Source: Lentisphaerota bacterium
Lineage (GTDB): Bacteria > Verrucomicrobiota > Lentisphaeria > Victivallales > Victivallaceae
Length of the DNA: 64,000 nt
NCBI GenBank assembly: GCA_015061805.1
Contig: SUVV01000003.1
Span: 1 to 64,000, forward strand
Reading direction: 5' to 3'
Shown here: positions 8,169 to 17,300 of the stretch, one piece after another
Numbering within the stretch: the stretch's first letter is position 1
Layout: each line of letters starts with the position of its first letter
Position numbers and translations under genes: made by a program
Notes under the pieces: model-generated
Database searches by the model: none
What the model was told of the DNA's origin: nothing
The model's input: the letters and a program-made list of their open reading frames with translations, nothing else

Positions 8169-8860
8169 TATGACAGTTCCTCTTGGGTTCGTGGTTCAAC
8201 GATATATCGGCGGTCGGGGACGGGCAAATAACGGTGTTGCAGCTTGCCCCGCAGTTTTTCAAATATCTTCTGCCGTGTTTCAGCAAGGTAATTTTTAGAA
8301 ATCCGCAGTTTACGGGCAATTTCCCGGTCATCCGGTTCAAAGTTATCAAAAAATGAGTAATGGATAATATTCTGTTCGAGTTCGGAAAGTTCACCGATAG
8401 CACGGTGCAGAAAATCATAGTTGCGGTCTTCTGCAAGGTTATCGGTAGTGCCGACAAGTTCAATATCCACATCTTCTGCCCGATCCCAGACCACATGCTT
8501 TTTAACATTGGCAAGTATATACCGTTCAATGACTTTTTTCATATATGCGGCAAACGGTACTTTCTGTCCGACCTTGAAGCGGCTGAACTTTGTCACCATT
8601 GCCATATTACCCAAGCCGACATAGTCTTCCATTGATAAGCCATAATATCTGCGGTAGGTGTCCTTTGCCATGCCGAGGATCATTGCCAGATGAGAGCAGA
8701 TCAACGTTTCACGGGCGTTTTGATACAATACGCTCCCCTCCGGCTGTTTCAAGTCGGATAAGACGGAGTTGTATTGAGTCTCCGTAAGCTCCGGATACTT
8801 CGCCAATTCCAGAGAATAGCGGTGCAGTCCCGGATGTTCATCTGCGTTGATATTTATCAT
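8168..8860 (-). CDS. Sigma-70 family RNA polymerase sigma factor (island-encoded)
   Basis: This 230-residue protein has the two core domains of a small sigma factor. Region 2 runs from about residue 50 (LICSHLAMILGMAKDTYRRY) through DYVGLGNMAMVTKFSRF to PFAAYMKKVIERYIL. Region 4 (about 150-205) reads LSELEQNIIHYSFF, then PDDREIARKLRISKNYLAET, a helix-turn-helix for the -35 box. No region 1.1 or anti-sigma partner is seen. The ATG at 8860 has GAAAGG upstream. An in-frame ATG 9 codons earlier lies in a repeat remnant and is less likely. Seven copies of one promoter-like element lie elsewhere in the island, making this protein a candidate for reading them. It starts a minus-strand operon with the 316-residue protein. 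Confidence 0.85.
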   Translation of the reverse strand: MININADEHPGLHRYSLELAKYPELTETQYNSVLSDLKQPEGSVLYQNARETLICSHLAMILGMAKDTYRRYYGLSMEDYVGLGNMAMVTKFSRFKVGQKVPFAAYMKKVIERYILANVKKHVVWDRAEDVDIELVGTTDNLAEDRNYDFLHRAIGELSELEQNIIHYSFFDNFEPDDREIARKLRISKNYLAETRQKIFEKLRGKLQHRYLPVPDRRYIVEPRTQEELS

Positions 8861-8867
8861 AAAACCT

Positions 8868-8952
8868 TTCGATCCGCCTTCGCACAAGGCTACGGCGGGA
8901 CAAGCAAAATCGACAAATTTCCCTTAATTACTTTCGACAAAATCGACAAAAT
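8868..8952. repeat. GIY-YIG-module remnant and TCGACAAAA repeats upstream of the sigma gene
   Basis: On the minus strand, 8869-8905 reads like the module's CGCCGTAGCCTTGGCGAAGG core with one extra pair of bases. Next to it lie CGACAAA-type repeats at 8906-8918 and a double copy at 8932-8952. A shorter version of the same composite (CGATCCGGCTTC, then GACAAGCAAAATCGACA) lies at about 10,698-10,747, so the hipBA unit is bracketed by the two. Confidence 0.6.
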
Positions 8953-8995
8953 ACCCCAACATACACTTACGAAATATAATATACACCCCGCAAGT

Positions 8996-9010
8996 GGACA
9001 TTTTGTGTCC
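8996..9010. promoter_or_regulatory. Dyad GGACA-N5-TGTCC
   Basis: A perfect 5-bp inverted repeat around TTTTG lies between hipA and the sigma gene, close to an AT-rich stretch (AATATAATATA, 8973-8983) that could be a minus-strand -10. It may be an operator for the sigma-factor operon. Confidence 0.35.
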
Positions 9011-9048
9011 TATTGGATTGCGAACGGAAAAATTTTTTGAAATACTTT

Positions 9049-10287
9049 TTACTCGGCTACCTGTAAGCAGAGGTGCTTGACCTGCCAGGCAATGCTGCCA
9101 TAAACGGTTGACGGATGCACTGCATTGAGTTCCCGGTCAAGTTTATCGGCAATGGCTGGCAATTTTGCCGCCATGGAATCGAGCTCGGCAAGTACCATCT
9201 TGGGGTTGAGTCCGCACTCTTCTGCCATTGCGGAAAAATGCTTTTTTTTCAACATTCCCATACGGCTTTCGCCGCCGACACTCATAGCAAAACAGCGTGA
9301 CATCGTTTCGTAAACCATAGTACAGAGCAAATCATACGCAGGAGCAAATGACGGAACTCCATTATTATAAAGCACCGCATAATTTTTTGCGTGGGCATCA
9401 CAGTTCCCGATAAGAAAATTGAAAATCAGCAAGCGGATAAACTGCAAGCGGCTCATCGCAGATATATGCATATCACTCATACATTGCAGACAATCTTTAA
9501 CTCCCGGACCGCCGTCTTCTTCATATTTCAGATGGGGCGGCACATTGAGCAACTGACAGAAGTCCTCCTGATGCAGCCGCCGTGTAATGCCGTTTTTTGT
9601 ACTGCGGTCAAAGCGTTCCACCATATAAAAAACATCGTCATCAATGGTCAGAATATCGCATTCTGCGACCAGCATCCCCATTGCTTTTGCCAGTTTCATA
9701 CAGAAATATTCATTGTGAACACTGCTTTGAAAATTCGGGATTACGGGCTTAATGATGTGAGTTGACGGAGTTCCGTAAAGGGGCAGAGAAATCTCGCCAT
9801 TTTGTACACACGCCACCAGTTTTTCCTGCGAACCTGCTCCGGAAATACGGACGCCTTCATCGCCCACATCCAATGGGCGTTGTCCGAGGTTATCGAGGAT
9901 TTTATAGGCTTCTTCAGCTGAAAGTTTCCGGTAAACGGGATCATTTGCCGACTGTGGCGTTTCGCCCTGCGGATAAAATGAGACCGCCCCGGCACAGTCT
10001 GCACCGATTTCTTTGAGCAAGCGGAAAGTATTGCCCGGCGATACATGAAGAATCATCGCCACGGTGTTGCGGATGCGTTCATCCGGGAGCAGATTTGAAA
10101 AAAATCCTTCCACTTCAGGATCAGGGAAAACGCCTTCCTTCAGCGGAAGATTTTTTGACAGCGGATAAGCTCCCGGCGTATTCAGAAATTCCGTATCGTA
10201 GGCAAAGGACATTACGCCGTTGTCAGTAAACAGCGTGCCGATTTTATTTTCATTCAAGAATACATCCAGCTGATCGTGAAAATCCAT
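9049..10287 (-). CDS. hipA: HipA-family Ser/Thr kinase toxin
   Basis: This 412-residue protein is a full-length HipA kinase. HipA of E. coli phosphorylates GltX and induces dormancy; the target here is unknown. The N-terminal HipA_N domain (residues 5-105) contains YPLSKNLPL and FFSNLLPDE. The kinase half has the SGAGSQEK loop (149-156), the catalytic GNCDAHAKN (294-302) and the metal-binding PAYDLL (316-321), so key residues are present. The gene lies 6 bp after hipB on the same strand, the normal toxin-antitoxin layout. It probably stabilises the island. Confidence 0.93.
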   Translation of the reverse strand: MDFHDQLDVFLNENKIGTLFTDNGVMSFAYDTEFLNTPGAYPLSKNLPLKEGVFPDPEVEGFFSNLLPDERIRNTVAMILHVSPGNTFRLLKEIGADCAGAVSFYPQGETPQSANDPVYRKLSAEEAYKILDNLGQRPLDVGDEGVRISGAGSQEKLVACVQNGEISLPLYGTPSTHIIKPVIPNFQSSVHNEYFCMKLAKAMGMLVAECDILTIDDDVFYMVERFDRSTKNGITRRLHQEDFCQLLNVPPHLKYEEDGGPGVKDCLQCMSDMHISAMSRLQFIRLLIFNFLIGNCDAHAKNYAVLYNNGVPSFAPAYDLLCTMVYETMSRCFAMSVGGESRMGMLKKKHFSAMAEECGLNPKMVLAELDSMAAKLPAIADKLDRELNAVHPSTVYGSIAWQVKHLCLQVAE

Positions 10288-10293
10288 AAGTCA

Positions 10294-10521
10294 TTACTCC
10301 TCAAAGGGGCTGTAAATATGTATATCCACACCCAAAGTTTCCAGAACACTCAAAATCTTACCCAGCTGACAAGTCGCTTTCCCACTTTCCAGATCGCCAA
10401 TAAACCGTACTCCGGTATTGGACAAGCCAGCCAATTGTGCCTGAGTAACGCCCTGGGCTTTCCGCAATTCCCGAACCTTATTACCAATAGCTTCGCAGCT
10501 CAATAATGCTTCTTTGCTCAT
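10294..10521 (-). CDS. hipB: HipB-like Xre-family antitoxin
   Basis: This 75-residue HTH_3 protein has the helix-turn-helix IGNKVRELRKAQGVTQAQLA, then GLSNTGVRFIGDLESGK, as in HipB antitoxin/repressors. The ATG at 10,521 is preferred because GGAG lies 6 bases upstream; an ATG four codons earlier overlaps that site. Three matching palindromes just upstream are its likely operators, giving the usual autoregulation of hipBA. Confidence 0.88.
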   Translation of the reverse strand: MSKEALLSCEAIGNKVRELRKAQGVTQAQLAGLSNTGVRFIGDLESGKATCQLGKILSVLETLGVDIHIYSPFEE

Positions 10522-10539
10522 AAAAAACTCCATATTTTC

Positions 10540-10553
10540 TTACCGTTCGGTAA
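10540..10553. promoter_or_regulatory. hipBA operator 1
   Basis: TTACCGTTCGGTAA is a perfect palindrome with a 2-bp centre, 19 bp upstream of the hipB start. Its sequence matches two further sites 50 and 100 bp away. Confidence 0.75.
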
Positions 10554-10589
10554 CAATATAACACAAAAAAGTAAAAAATCAAGTAATTC

Positions 10590-10603
10590 TTACCGCTCGG
10601 TAA
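10590..10603. promoter_or_regulatory. hipBA operator 2
   Basis: TTACCGCTCGGTAA has the same palindromic arms and starts exactly 50 bp after operator 1. Confidence 0.75.
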
Positions 10604-10639
10604 CAAAATATTCAAAAATAAGTGTATCGCAAGCAAATC

Positions 10640-10653
10640 TTACCGTTCGGGAA
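10640..10653. promoter_or_regulatory. hipBA operator 3
   Basis: TTACCGTTCGGGAA has one arm degenerate by a base and starts exactly 50 bp after operator 2. Three sites at five-helical-turn spacing would place HipB dimers on one DNA face. Confidence 0.7.
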
Positions 10654-10792
10654 TTTTCATTCGGTGATCTATAGATATCTGAATTATTTTTTTTATCCTT
10701 CGATCCGGCTTCATTGCATTACGCCGTGACAAGCAAAATCGACAGAAATAACAATTTTATTGCGAGAAATATCCATATATTATTGCAACTCA

Positions 10793-10825
10793 ACTGGATA
10801 AGTGCAAATAGTACGCTAATATATG
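10793..10825 (+). promoter_or_regulatory. Shared upstream element A, copy 2
   Basis: ACTGGATA, six bases, then AATAGTACGCT and AATATATG lies about 45 bp before the CxxC protein gene. The two conserved blocks match positions 3340-3364 with identical spacing. Confidence 0.55.
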
Positions 10826-10868
10826 TATAGTGCAAAGCAAAGCGTTAACCTACAAGGAGATACAGAAA

Positions 10869-11099
10869 ATGGATGAATTTTTCAGTAAACGAAAATGCGA
10901 CCGATGCGACAAATCACTGGCAGACGGCTTTTCAATGAGCAGATTTGATACCAGTGCATTATGTTTTGACTGCCTTGAAGAGGAGCGGCAGCATCCGGAC
11001 TACCAGAAAGCGGTGGATGCCGAGCTTGCGGCGCTTCGCTCCGGCAACTGCAATTTTGAGGGCATCGGATGGCCCGGCAAAAACGGGAGGGTGAAATAA
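10869..11099 (+). CDS. Small CxxC zinc-ribbon-like protein
   Basis: This 76-residue protein has two CxxC pairs (CDRCDKSL and CFDCLEEE, about residues 10 and 33) that probably bind zinc, followed by a conserved-looking tail HPDYQKAVDAELAAL, then SGNCNFEGIGWP. I know similar small proteins from integrative elements of gut bacteria, without an assigned function. The ATG has AAGGAG 9 bases upstream. Its stop overlaps the next start (TAATG), so the two genes are translated together. Confidence 0.75.
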   Translation: MDEFFSKRKCDRCDKSLADGFSMSRFDTSALCFDCLEEERQHPDYQKAVDAELAALRSGNCNFEGIGWPGKNGRVK

Positions 11100-11299
11100 T
11101 GCCAGATCCCAAGACCAACATCTCCGTGCAGCTTACCGGTACTGATGGAAATATTTTTTGCGTAATCGCCAAAGTCCGTGAAGCACTCCGCCGTAATGGT
11201 CGCTCCGACCTCATTAAAGAATTCACCGATTATATCACCGGCAGCAGTTCTTATGAAGAAGCTCTCTGCCGCGTAATGGAATATGTCATCGTAAAATAA
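11099..11299 (+). CDS. Unknown small protein, 66 residues
   Basis: The start overlaps the preceding stop codon and GGGAGG lies just upstream, so translation is likely. The sequence (NISVQLTGTDGNIFCVIAKV, then REALRRNGRSDLIKEFTDYI) reads like a small beta-hairpin plus amphipathic helices. Similar short proteins accompany the CxxC protein in mobile elements, but no function is known to me. Confidence 0.7.
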   Translation: MPDPKTNISVQLTGTDGNIFCVIAKVREALRRNGRSDLIKEFTDYITGSSSYEEALCRVMEYVIVK

Positions 11300-11415
11300 C
11301 AACTTTGTTGTAATAAACGGCTTGCCTAATTGGCAATTCGGATCAATGTTATAACGCCCGCCAGAGACTCGTACAGCGCAACGAGCCGCAACACCCTCCA
11401 CGGTGCACACCCGCT

Positions 11416-11442
11416 GGCAGACCGGGCAAAGTCTGCCGTTTT
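11416..11442 (+). terminator. Terminator after the two-gene CxxC unit
   Basis: GGCAGAC/GTCTGCC (11,416-11,422 and 11,431-11,437) is followed by GTTTTC. It lies 117 bp after the last stop. The gap also has a small TTGCC/GGCAA hairpin near 11,322. Otherwise 11,300-11,594 shows no gene. Confidence 0.55.
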
Positions 11443-11594
11443 CATTTGTTCAGAATCGTCGTAAATATCTTCCAATTATTCTATAAAAATCGAATATTTT
11501 ATTTGCAATTTACAAATCCATAATATATATTTTCAGCAAGACATTATAGTTGAGAATCAGGGTTTGTGTGAAATTTTCAAAAAGGAGTGATATC

Positions 11595-11837
11595 GTGGAG
11601 ATACTTTATAAAAAATTATGGAAAGTGCTGATTGATCGGGATATGACGCAAACTGATCTGCGTAAAGCGGCAGGAATCAGTTCCTCTACACTTGCACAGA
11701 TGAATAAGAATATTCCGGTTACTACAGCCGTGGTGGAAAAAATATGCAAAGCTCTTCAATGTAAACCTGATGATATTTTGAATACCAAAGAGCTTCGTTC
11801 AATCAAGCCCCGCAAAATATCAGAGTATAAAAAGTGA
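11595..11837 (+). CDS. Cro/C1-type HTH regulator
   Basis: This 80-residue protein has a compact HTH (KLWKVLIDRDMTQTDLRKAA, then GISSSTLAQMNK) and the typical tail CKALQCKPDDIL, matching the small YozG/Cro group. The GTG at 11,595 is preferred for AAAGGAG 7 bases upstream. It is 19 bp ahead of the AddB-like gene in the same direction and is probably the operon's regulator. Confidence 0.85.
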   Translation: MEILYKKLWKVLIDRDMTQTDLRKAAGISSSTLAQMNKNIPVTTAVVEKICKALQCKPDDILNTKELRSIKPRKISEYKK

Positions 11838-11856
11838 ACAACAGCAGAGGATTTAT

Positions 11857-14340
11857 ATGAATATTACTTTTGGAATGTTTCTCGATGGAACTCAGTGGTC
11901 GGAAAAATCCGCTTCACTGGGCGAAATCATCTGTGGTCCCGGCGCATTTCTGGCACTGTTGGAACAGCGTACCGGACTCTCCGGTGTTGAAGTTTCTCTT
12001 CCTGAGCGCATCAATGAGTACCGGGCAAAAATTGAAGCAGTCAATCCCCTGTGGTGCCGGGCATCTTTTCAGCTTGACAGTTGGTCTACCGCCAAACAAA
12101 TGCTCGCTTCGCGTGATGAACTTTATCTCAACGGCTGGAATGGTGCTGACGGCAACAGTAATCGCCTGAAAGCTCTTGCCCGGATTGAAAAATCTGCTCC
12201 ACCGCTTTCCAGTGGTATACCTGACCGGATGAAACGGCTGTTGGCAGAGCTGGAAAAATTCACCTTTTCTGATACGCTCTGTATCCGGGATAACTTTGAA
12301 CTGCTGCCTTTCTATTGGCAAAAAATAATCAATCAGCTTGGAAAATGCGGCATGAAAATCATCGTTCTGCCGCCGGAAGAGAATTCTTCTCCTGAAATCA
12401 TTAAAGTTTCCGGAAATAACGAATATGTTCTTGCCACCGAACTCTGCCGTTATCTGAGTGCGGGAGATAACCAACGTGTTGCACTTATCTGCGAGGGAAA
12501 ATCGGAAGTGCTTGATGGTATTCTGCGCCGTTTCGGCAAAGGTATGATCGGTAATACTCAATCCTCCCGCTGGCGGGAATCGCTGCAACTTCTGCCGTTA
12601 TGGCTGGAAACATTGTGGAAGCCATTCAATCCGCTGCGTTTTCTGGAACTTCTGACATTGCCGCACTCCATTATTTCCGCTAATGTGGCAAGAGCGTTGA
12701 TCAAGGCTTTACAAAAAGCACCCGGCATCAATGGCATCGAATGGTCGCAGGCGTTGGAAAATATCAAAAACGATATTCAGAAAAACACGAATGGATTTTA
12801 CAAAAATACCAAAGCAGAAATTGAAAAGATTGCTGCTCTGCAAAAATTTATTGAACAGGAGTGTTTCACCATTGACCCCAATACCGGTGCACTGGAAAAA
12901 ACTTTGATTGAACGTTGTGAATATCTGGAAAAACACCTCGCGCCACAAATTGAAAAATTCCCGGAACTTGCGATCCCAGTCACCCATGCCGGGATATTGA
13001 AAAAAATTGCTGCAAATAAAGGTATCATTAACAAAGTGGCTTTGGCAAGAATGCTGGATTCGATAGTGAGTACCGGAACTGCTCCCGGTACTGACAAGCG
13101 ACAGGTTACTGATTTTGCCGTATTTTCCCATCCGGGAATGATTTCTGGCAAATTTGATACGGTTTTGTGGTGGAATTGTATTGACCGGGGACATTCAAAG
13201 GGAACAGCATGGTCCGCGGATGAAATCGACGTGATGCCCGGTTTCAACCGTTCCAAAGAGCGGAAACTGGAAAATAATGCGTGGCAGATGGCAAAAAACG
13301 CAGCACAAAAAGAGTTTATTGCTTTTATTCCGCAGCAGATAGAGGGTGAAACCGTTTTTCATCATGCCCTTCTTGATGATCCAGCAATCGTCAGCATAGA
13401 ACCGGTTCCATCAGAGAAACTTGTCACCTCAAAAGGCATCTGGCAATTGGGAAGCCGGAAAAAGAAATTGACTCCAGGAAAACAGACCTCAAATTCAACT
13501 GTACCTTTGGATTGTGGCGCTGAGATCAAAGTTGCCCGGCGTCTCTCTTATTCCCAGTTGAATACCTTCCTTTCCTGTCCGCGGCAGTGGCTGTTTCAGG
13601 ATTATCTGGCATTGCAGAAGCCTGCAGCGATGACCCTGCCGACCGGAGCACCAATGTTGGGAACTCTGGCTCACAAAGTTGTTGAAACGCTTTATTGCGG
13701 AACTGAAAAAATTTCTGCAGATGAGGCAAAACGTGATGCAGGAAGAATCTTCGATAAGCTCATTCCCGCAATGGCGGCGGAACTTCTGCTGGGCGGTCGC
13801 AATATAGAACGGGATCGTTTCCGGAAAACTCTTGTTGATTCAATTTATTCTCTGGTCAGCGAAATCAACCGCAGAAATTTGCGGGTAAAAGGGTGCGAAA
13901 CCAAGCTTTCCGGCAACTTTGAAGGAATTGATTTTATCGGTTTCAGCGACATCCTTTTGGAAGATAAAAACGGCAAAGCATTTGTGATCGACATGAAGTG
14001 GTCAACTTCCGGTTCTTATGAAAAAAATCTGAAAGAGAACAAAGCCTTGCAGCTGGCAACCTACTCCTGGCTGCTCTCCCCGGAGAATATGGATGTTGAG
14101 TGTGCCTATTACCTTTTCCCGAAGCAAAAATTCATACATCAACCCGATGCCGATTGGCAGACTCTGTGGCAGAATGCCCGGCAATGCTGGGCGGAACGGA
14201 TGGCTGCCCTGCGTTCAAATAAGTTGGAAAAAGGTATTTCAGATGAGAAAAAATTGCAAGATTCGCCATTACCTTTGAAGTTGACTGCCGGATGTGATTA
14301 TTGTGACTTTGCGGCACTTTGCGATATTATTGGGGAGTAA
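11857..14340 (+). CDS. AddB-like PD-(D/E)XK nuclease with Fe-S cluster motif
   Basis: This 827-residue protein resembles AddB/RexB. The C-terminal nuclease has SYSQLNTFLSCPRQW (about 561-575), GTLAHKVVE (about 601), the metal motif GFSDILLED ... VIDMKWS (about 695-715), and QLATYSWLL (about 731). A CxxC...C cluster (CDYCDFAALC, about 812-821) plus the Cys in SCPRQW makes four Cys for a 4Fe-4S clasp, as in AddB. The N-terminal half is helicase-like in size, but I see no Walker A motif. AddB also uses its N-terminal half mainly for DNA recognition. Its stop is 4 bp before the AddA-like gene, so a heterodimer is expected. Confidence 0.85.
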   Translation: MNITFGMFLDGTQWSEKSASLGEIICGPGAFLALLEQRTGLSGVEVSLPERINEYRAKIEAVNPLWCRASFQLDSWSTAKQMLASRDELYLNGWNGADGNSNRLKALARIEKSAPPLSSGIPDRMKRLLAELEKFTFSDTLCIRDNFELLPFYWQKIINQLGKCGMKIIVLPPEENSSPEIIKVSGNNEYVLATELCRYLSAGDNQRVALICEGKSEVLDGILRRFGKGMIGNTQSSRWRESLQLLPLWLETLWKPFNPLRFLELLTLPHSIISANVARALIKALQKAPGINGIEWSQALENIKNDIQKNTNGFYKNTKAEIEKIAALQKFIEQECFTIDPNTGALEKTLIERCEYLEKHLAPQIEKFPELAIPVTHAGILKKIAANKGIINKVALARMLDSIVSTGTAPGTDKRQVTDFAVFSHPGMISGKFDTVLWWNCIDRGHSKGTAWSADEIDVMPGFNRSKERKLENNAWQMAKNAAQKEFIAFIPQQIEGETVFHHALLDDPAIVSIEPVPSEKLVTSKGIWQLGSRKKKLTPGKQTSNSTVPLDCGAEIKVARRLSYSQLNTFLSCPRQWLFQDYLALQKPAAMTLPTGAPMLGTLAHKVVETLYCGTEKISADEAKRDAGRIFDKLIPAMAAELLLGGRNIERDRFRKTLVDSIYSLVSEINRRNLRVKGCETKLSGNFEGIDFIGFSDILLEDKNGKAFVIDMKWSTSGSYEKNLKENKALQLATYSWLLSPENMDVECAYYLFPKQKFIHQPDADWQTLWQNARQCWAERMAALRSNKLEKGISDEKKLQDSPLPLKLTAGCDYCDFAALCDIIGE

Positions 14341-14344
14341 CATT

Positions 14345-17300
14345 ATGGAAAATATAAATTTGATAAAAGCCAGTGCCGATTCCGGTAAAACTCATCGTCT
14401 TATGGAACTGCTGAGTGAAAAGCTCTCTGCCGGAGTAAGTCCGGAAGGGCTGCTGGCGACGACCTTTACCGTAAAAGCCGCCGCCGAACTTCAATCCCGT
14501 ATCCGTCAGGAACTGCTCAAAGGCAGCAGTCCGGAAATGGCATCACGCGTATTTGACGGTCTCATCGGCACGGTCAACGGTGTGTGCGGACAACTTTTAA
14601 GCGAATATTCCATTGAAAGCGGACTCTCTCCGGCATTGGATGTACTGCCGGAAGATAATGCCGATACGATCTTTGCGGCGGCGATCCATAATGTCATCGA
14701 AAAACACAAGGACGGTTTGGAAGAAATTGCTTCCCGCCTTAATCTTAACCCCCTGAAAGAGAATTTTTACGGTCAAACGTCGGATTGGCGCAAAGATGTC
14801 CGCAAAATAGTCAACCTTGCCCGCAGTAACGCCATTGACAAGGTCGGACTGCAAATGTGTGCTGAAAAATCCTGTGCCGCATTGCAAGAGATATTTCCCG
14901 GAAACATTAGCCTTTCTTTGAAAGACATCACCGATCAGGTGTCGCAATATAAAGATCTTGATGCGCAAGGTGGAAATACCAAAAAGAGCGTTGAATCGAT
15001 CAAAAATTTCTGTAATTTTCCCACTTGGTCAGGTGCCGCAGGCTTGGCGAATTGTACATATACCAAGACCAAAGATCCGGATTTCGAGTCTCCGATTGGT
15101 ATAATCAATGAGATAGGTAAACAGGTCCTGAACAGTAAAGAACTTTTTGACGATGTTACCGCAATGATCCGTGGGGTGTTTGCCTGTGCGGCGGAAGCAT
15201 TGGAAGCATACGCCGAATACAAAAAAGCCTTCGGGCTGGTTGACTTTGTGGATCAGGAGAGCCGGGTATTGGATCTCTTGAATAATAATGAAAGTTTCCA
15301 AAAGTTGATGGCACAGCGCATCAATCAGATCATGGTCGATGAATTTCAGGATACCAGTCCCATTCAGCTGGCGTTGTTTTTGAAATTAAATGAGTATTCG
15401 CAAAACGGTTCAGTCTGGGTGGGAGACCCCAAGCCGGCGATCTACGGTTTCCGGGGCACCGATCCGGAACTTATGGAAGCGGTTGCAGCTGGAATCAAAA
15501 ATGTTCAAACTCTGGAATATTCCTGGCGTTCAAAAAAGAATCTGGTCAACTTTTCCAACGAAATATTCAAAAGGGCATTTGCCAACACTCCCGAAAACGA
15601 AGTGGTATTGGGTATTCCCCCCAAGCGCAAAGAAGAAGCCAAAGGCGGCAAACTTGAAGCGTGGCACATTATCGGCGGTAAAGCTGAAGACCGCATAGCG
15701 GCATTGGCAAAAGGTATTGCCGGATTGATCCGGGACAAAGGTGTTTCTCCCGGGGATATCGGAGTATTGTTCTGGAGCAACAAAGAGTGTGCAGACCTTG
15801 CCAATGCTCTTGCAAAATGGAATATTTCTGCTTCAGCTCCGGCTGGAAATCTTCTTGAACAAACAGAATGTCAACTGGTCATGGCGGCGTACCGGTACTG
15901 CATTGACCACAGCGACACGGCGGCATTGGTGACGTTGACCGCGCTTTACGGAGAAGAACCGGATTGGCTCAATAAAATCTGCAAGGCAAAACAGGAACAG
16001 CTTGCGCTTCCGGAAGCCGAGCGGAAAACGTGTGATCCCTTTGCCGGTATCAAAGAGGCACAATGGCTGAAAAAACTGGTCAAACCGAAAGATTCCACGC
16101 CGTTGGAAATTTTGGAGCATGTCATTTCAGTTCTTGAACTGGACAAAAAAATCGCTGCTATGAGCAATCCGGATCTGCGGATGAGCAATCTGGATGAGTT
16201 GCGGAAAGTCTGCAACGACTACATGAATCAGGCATTGGTTAACCGCTCTGCGGCGACACCCGCCGGATTTGTGGCGATGCTTGCCAATGATGAAAAGAAA
16301 TCCGCCTCCGGCTTCGGAGAAAACACGGTCAACATTATGACCTATCACAAGTCAAAAGGTTTGGAATTTCCGGTTGTGATATTGGGTTCTCTGGATTCCG
16401 AGGGCAAAAGCAATGCCTTTGATATCAGAACTGTCGGGGCAGAAAAATTTGACATCAATGATCCGTTGGCGAACCGGACTATCCATTACTGGCCGTGGCC
16501 TTTCGGTAATTTGAAGAATGTTGCCGGACTGGATGCCATTCTGGCAAATAATCCGCTTCAGCAATATGTTAAAGAGCGGGAAATCGAAGAGGGTAAACGG
16601 CTCTTTTATGTCGGGTTGACCCGGGCGCGGGATCATATTATTTTTGCGATGGAGAAAAAGATTCCCAAAAAAGAAGATCCCTATTTGGCAATCAACTGGC
16701 TGGATAGTCTGACAAATGAAAATATCTTCCATTTCCCGAAGCCGGAGGACTGCATTGGAAAAATTGAAATTGGGGTCAAAGAAGATAAAAACGACACAAC
16801 CTGCGAATCTACTGTCAGCGAGAACAAAGAGTTTGAGATCGAAACAAAAATTTTGACGCCGTTGGAAGATATTGTACCGTTGCCGTCTCCGGCAGTTTAC
16901 GCTGATGAAACGGTTTTCTGCGAGGGGAAACCGGCAAGAAAGAGTCCCAGTTCCGAAAAGGTAGATGGGGTTGCTTTTCTGCTTACTCAATGGGATTACT
17001 TTACCGGGAAGATCAAGTGTGAAAAGGGAAAATTCAATCAGCTGGGCAGTGCGTTCCACGATTATATTGCATTGAATCCGCAAAAGAACGGCAAACTTTA
17101 CGCCCAAAGGCTGTTGGAAAATTACGGAACAGCTCAATCCGTTGAACCAGAGGTTTTGGTGGAGTGCTGTCAGAATCTGTACAACTGGCTCAACTCCGCC
17201 TATCCCGGAGCGAAAATTTCCTGCGAAGTCCCCATGACCTATCACAATGCCGAAGGAACTTTGTATCAGGGCTTTATCGATATGCTTCTGGAACTTCCGG

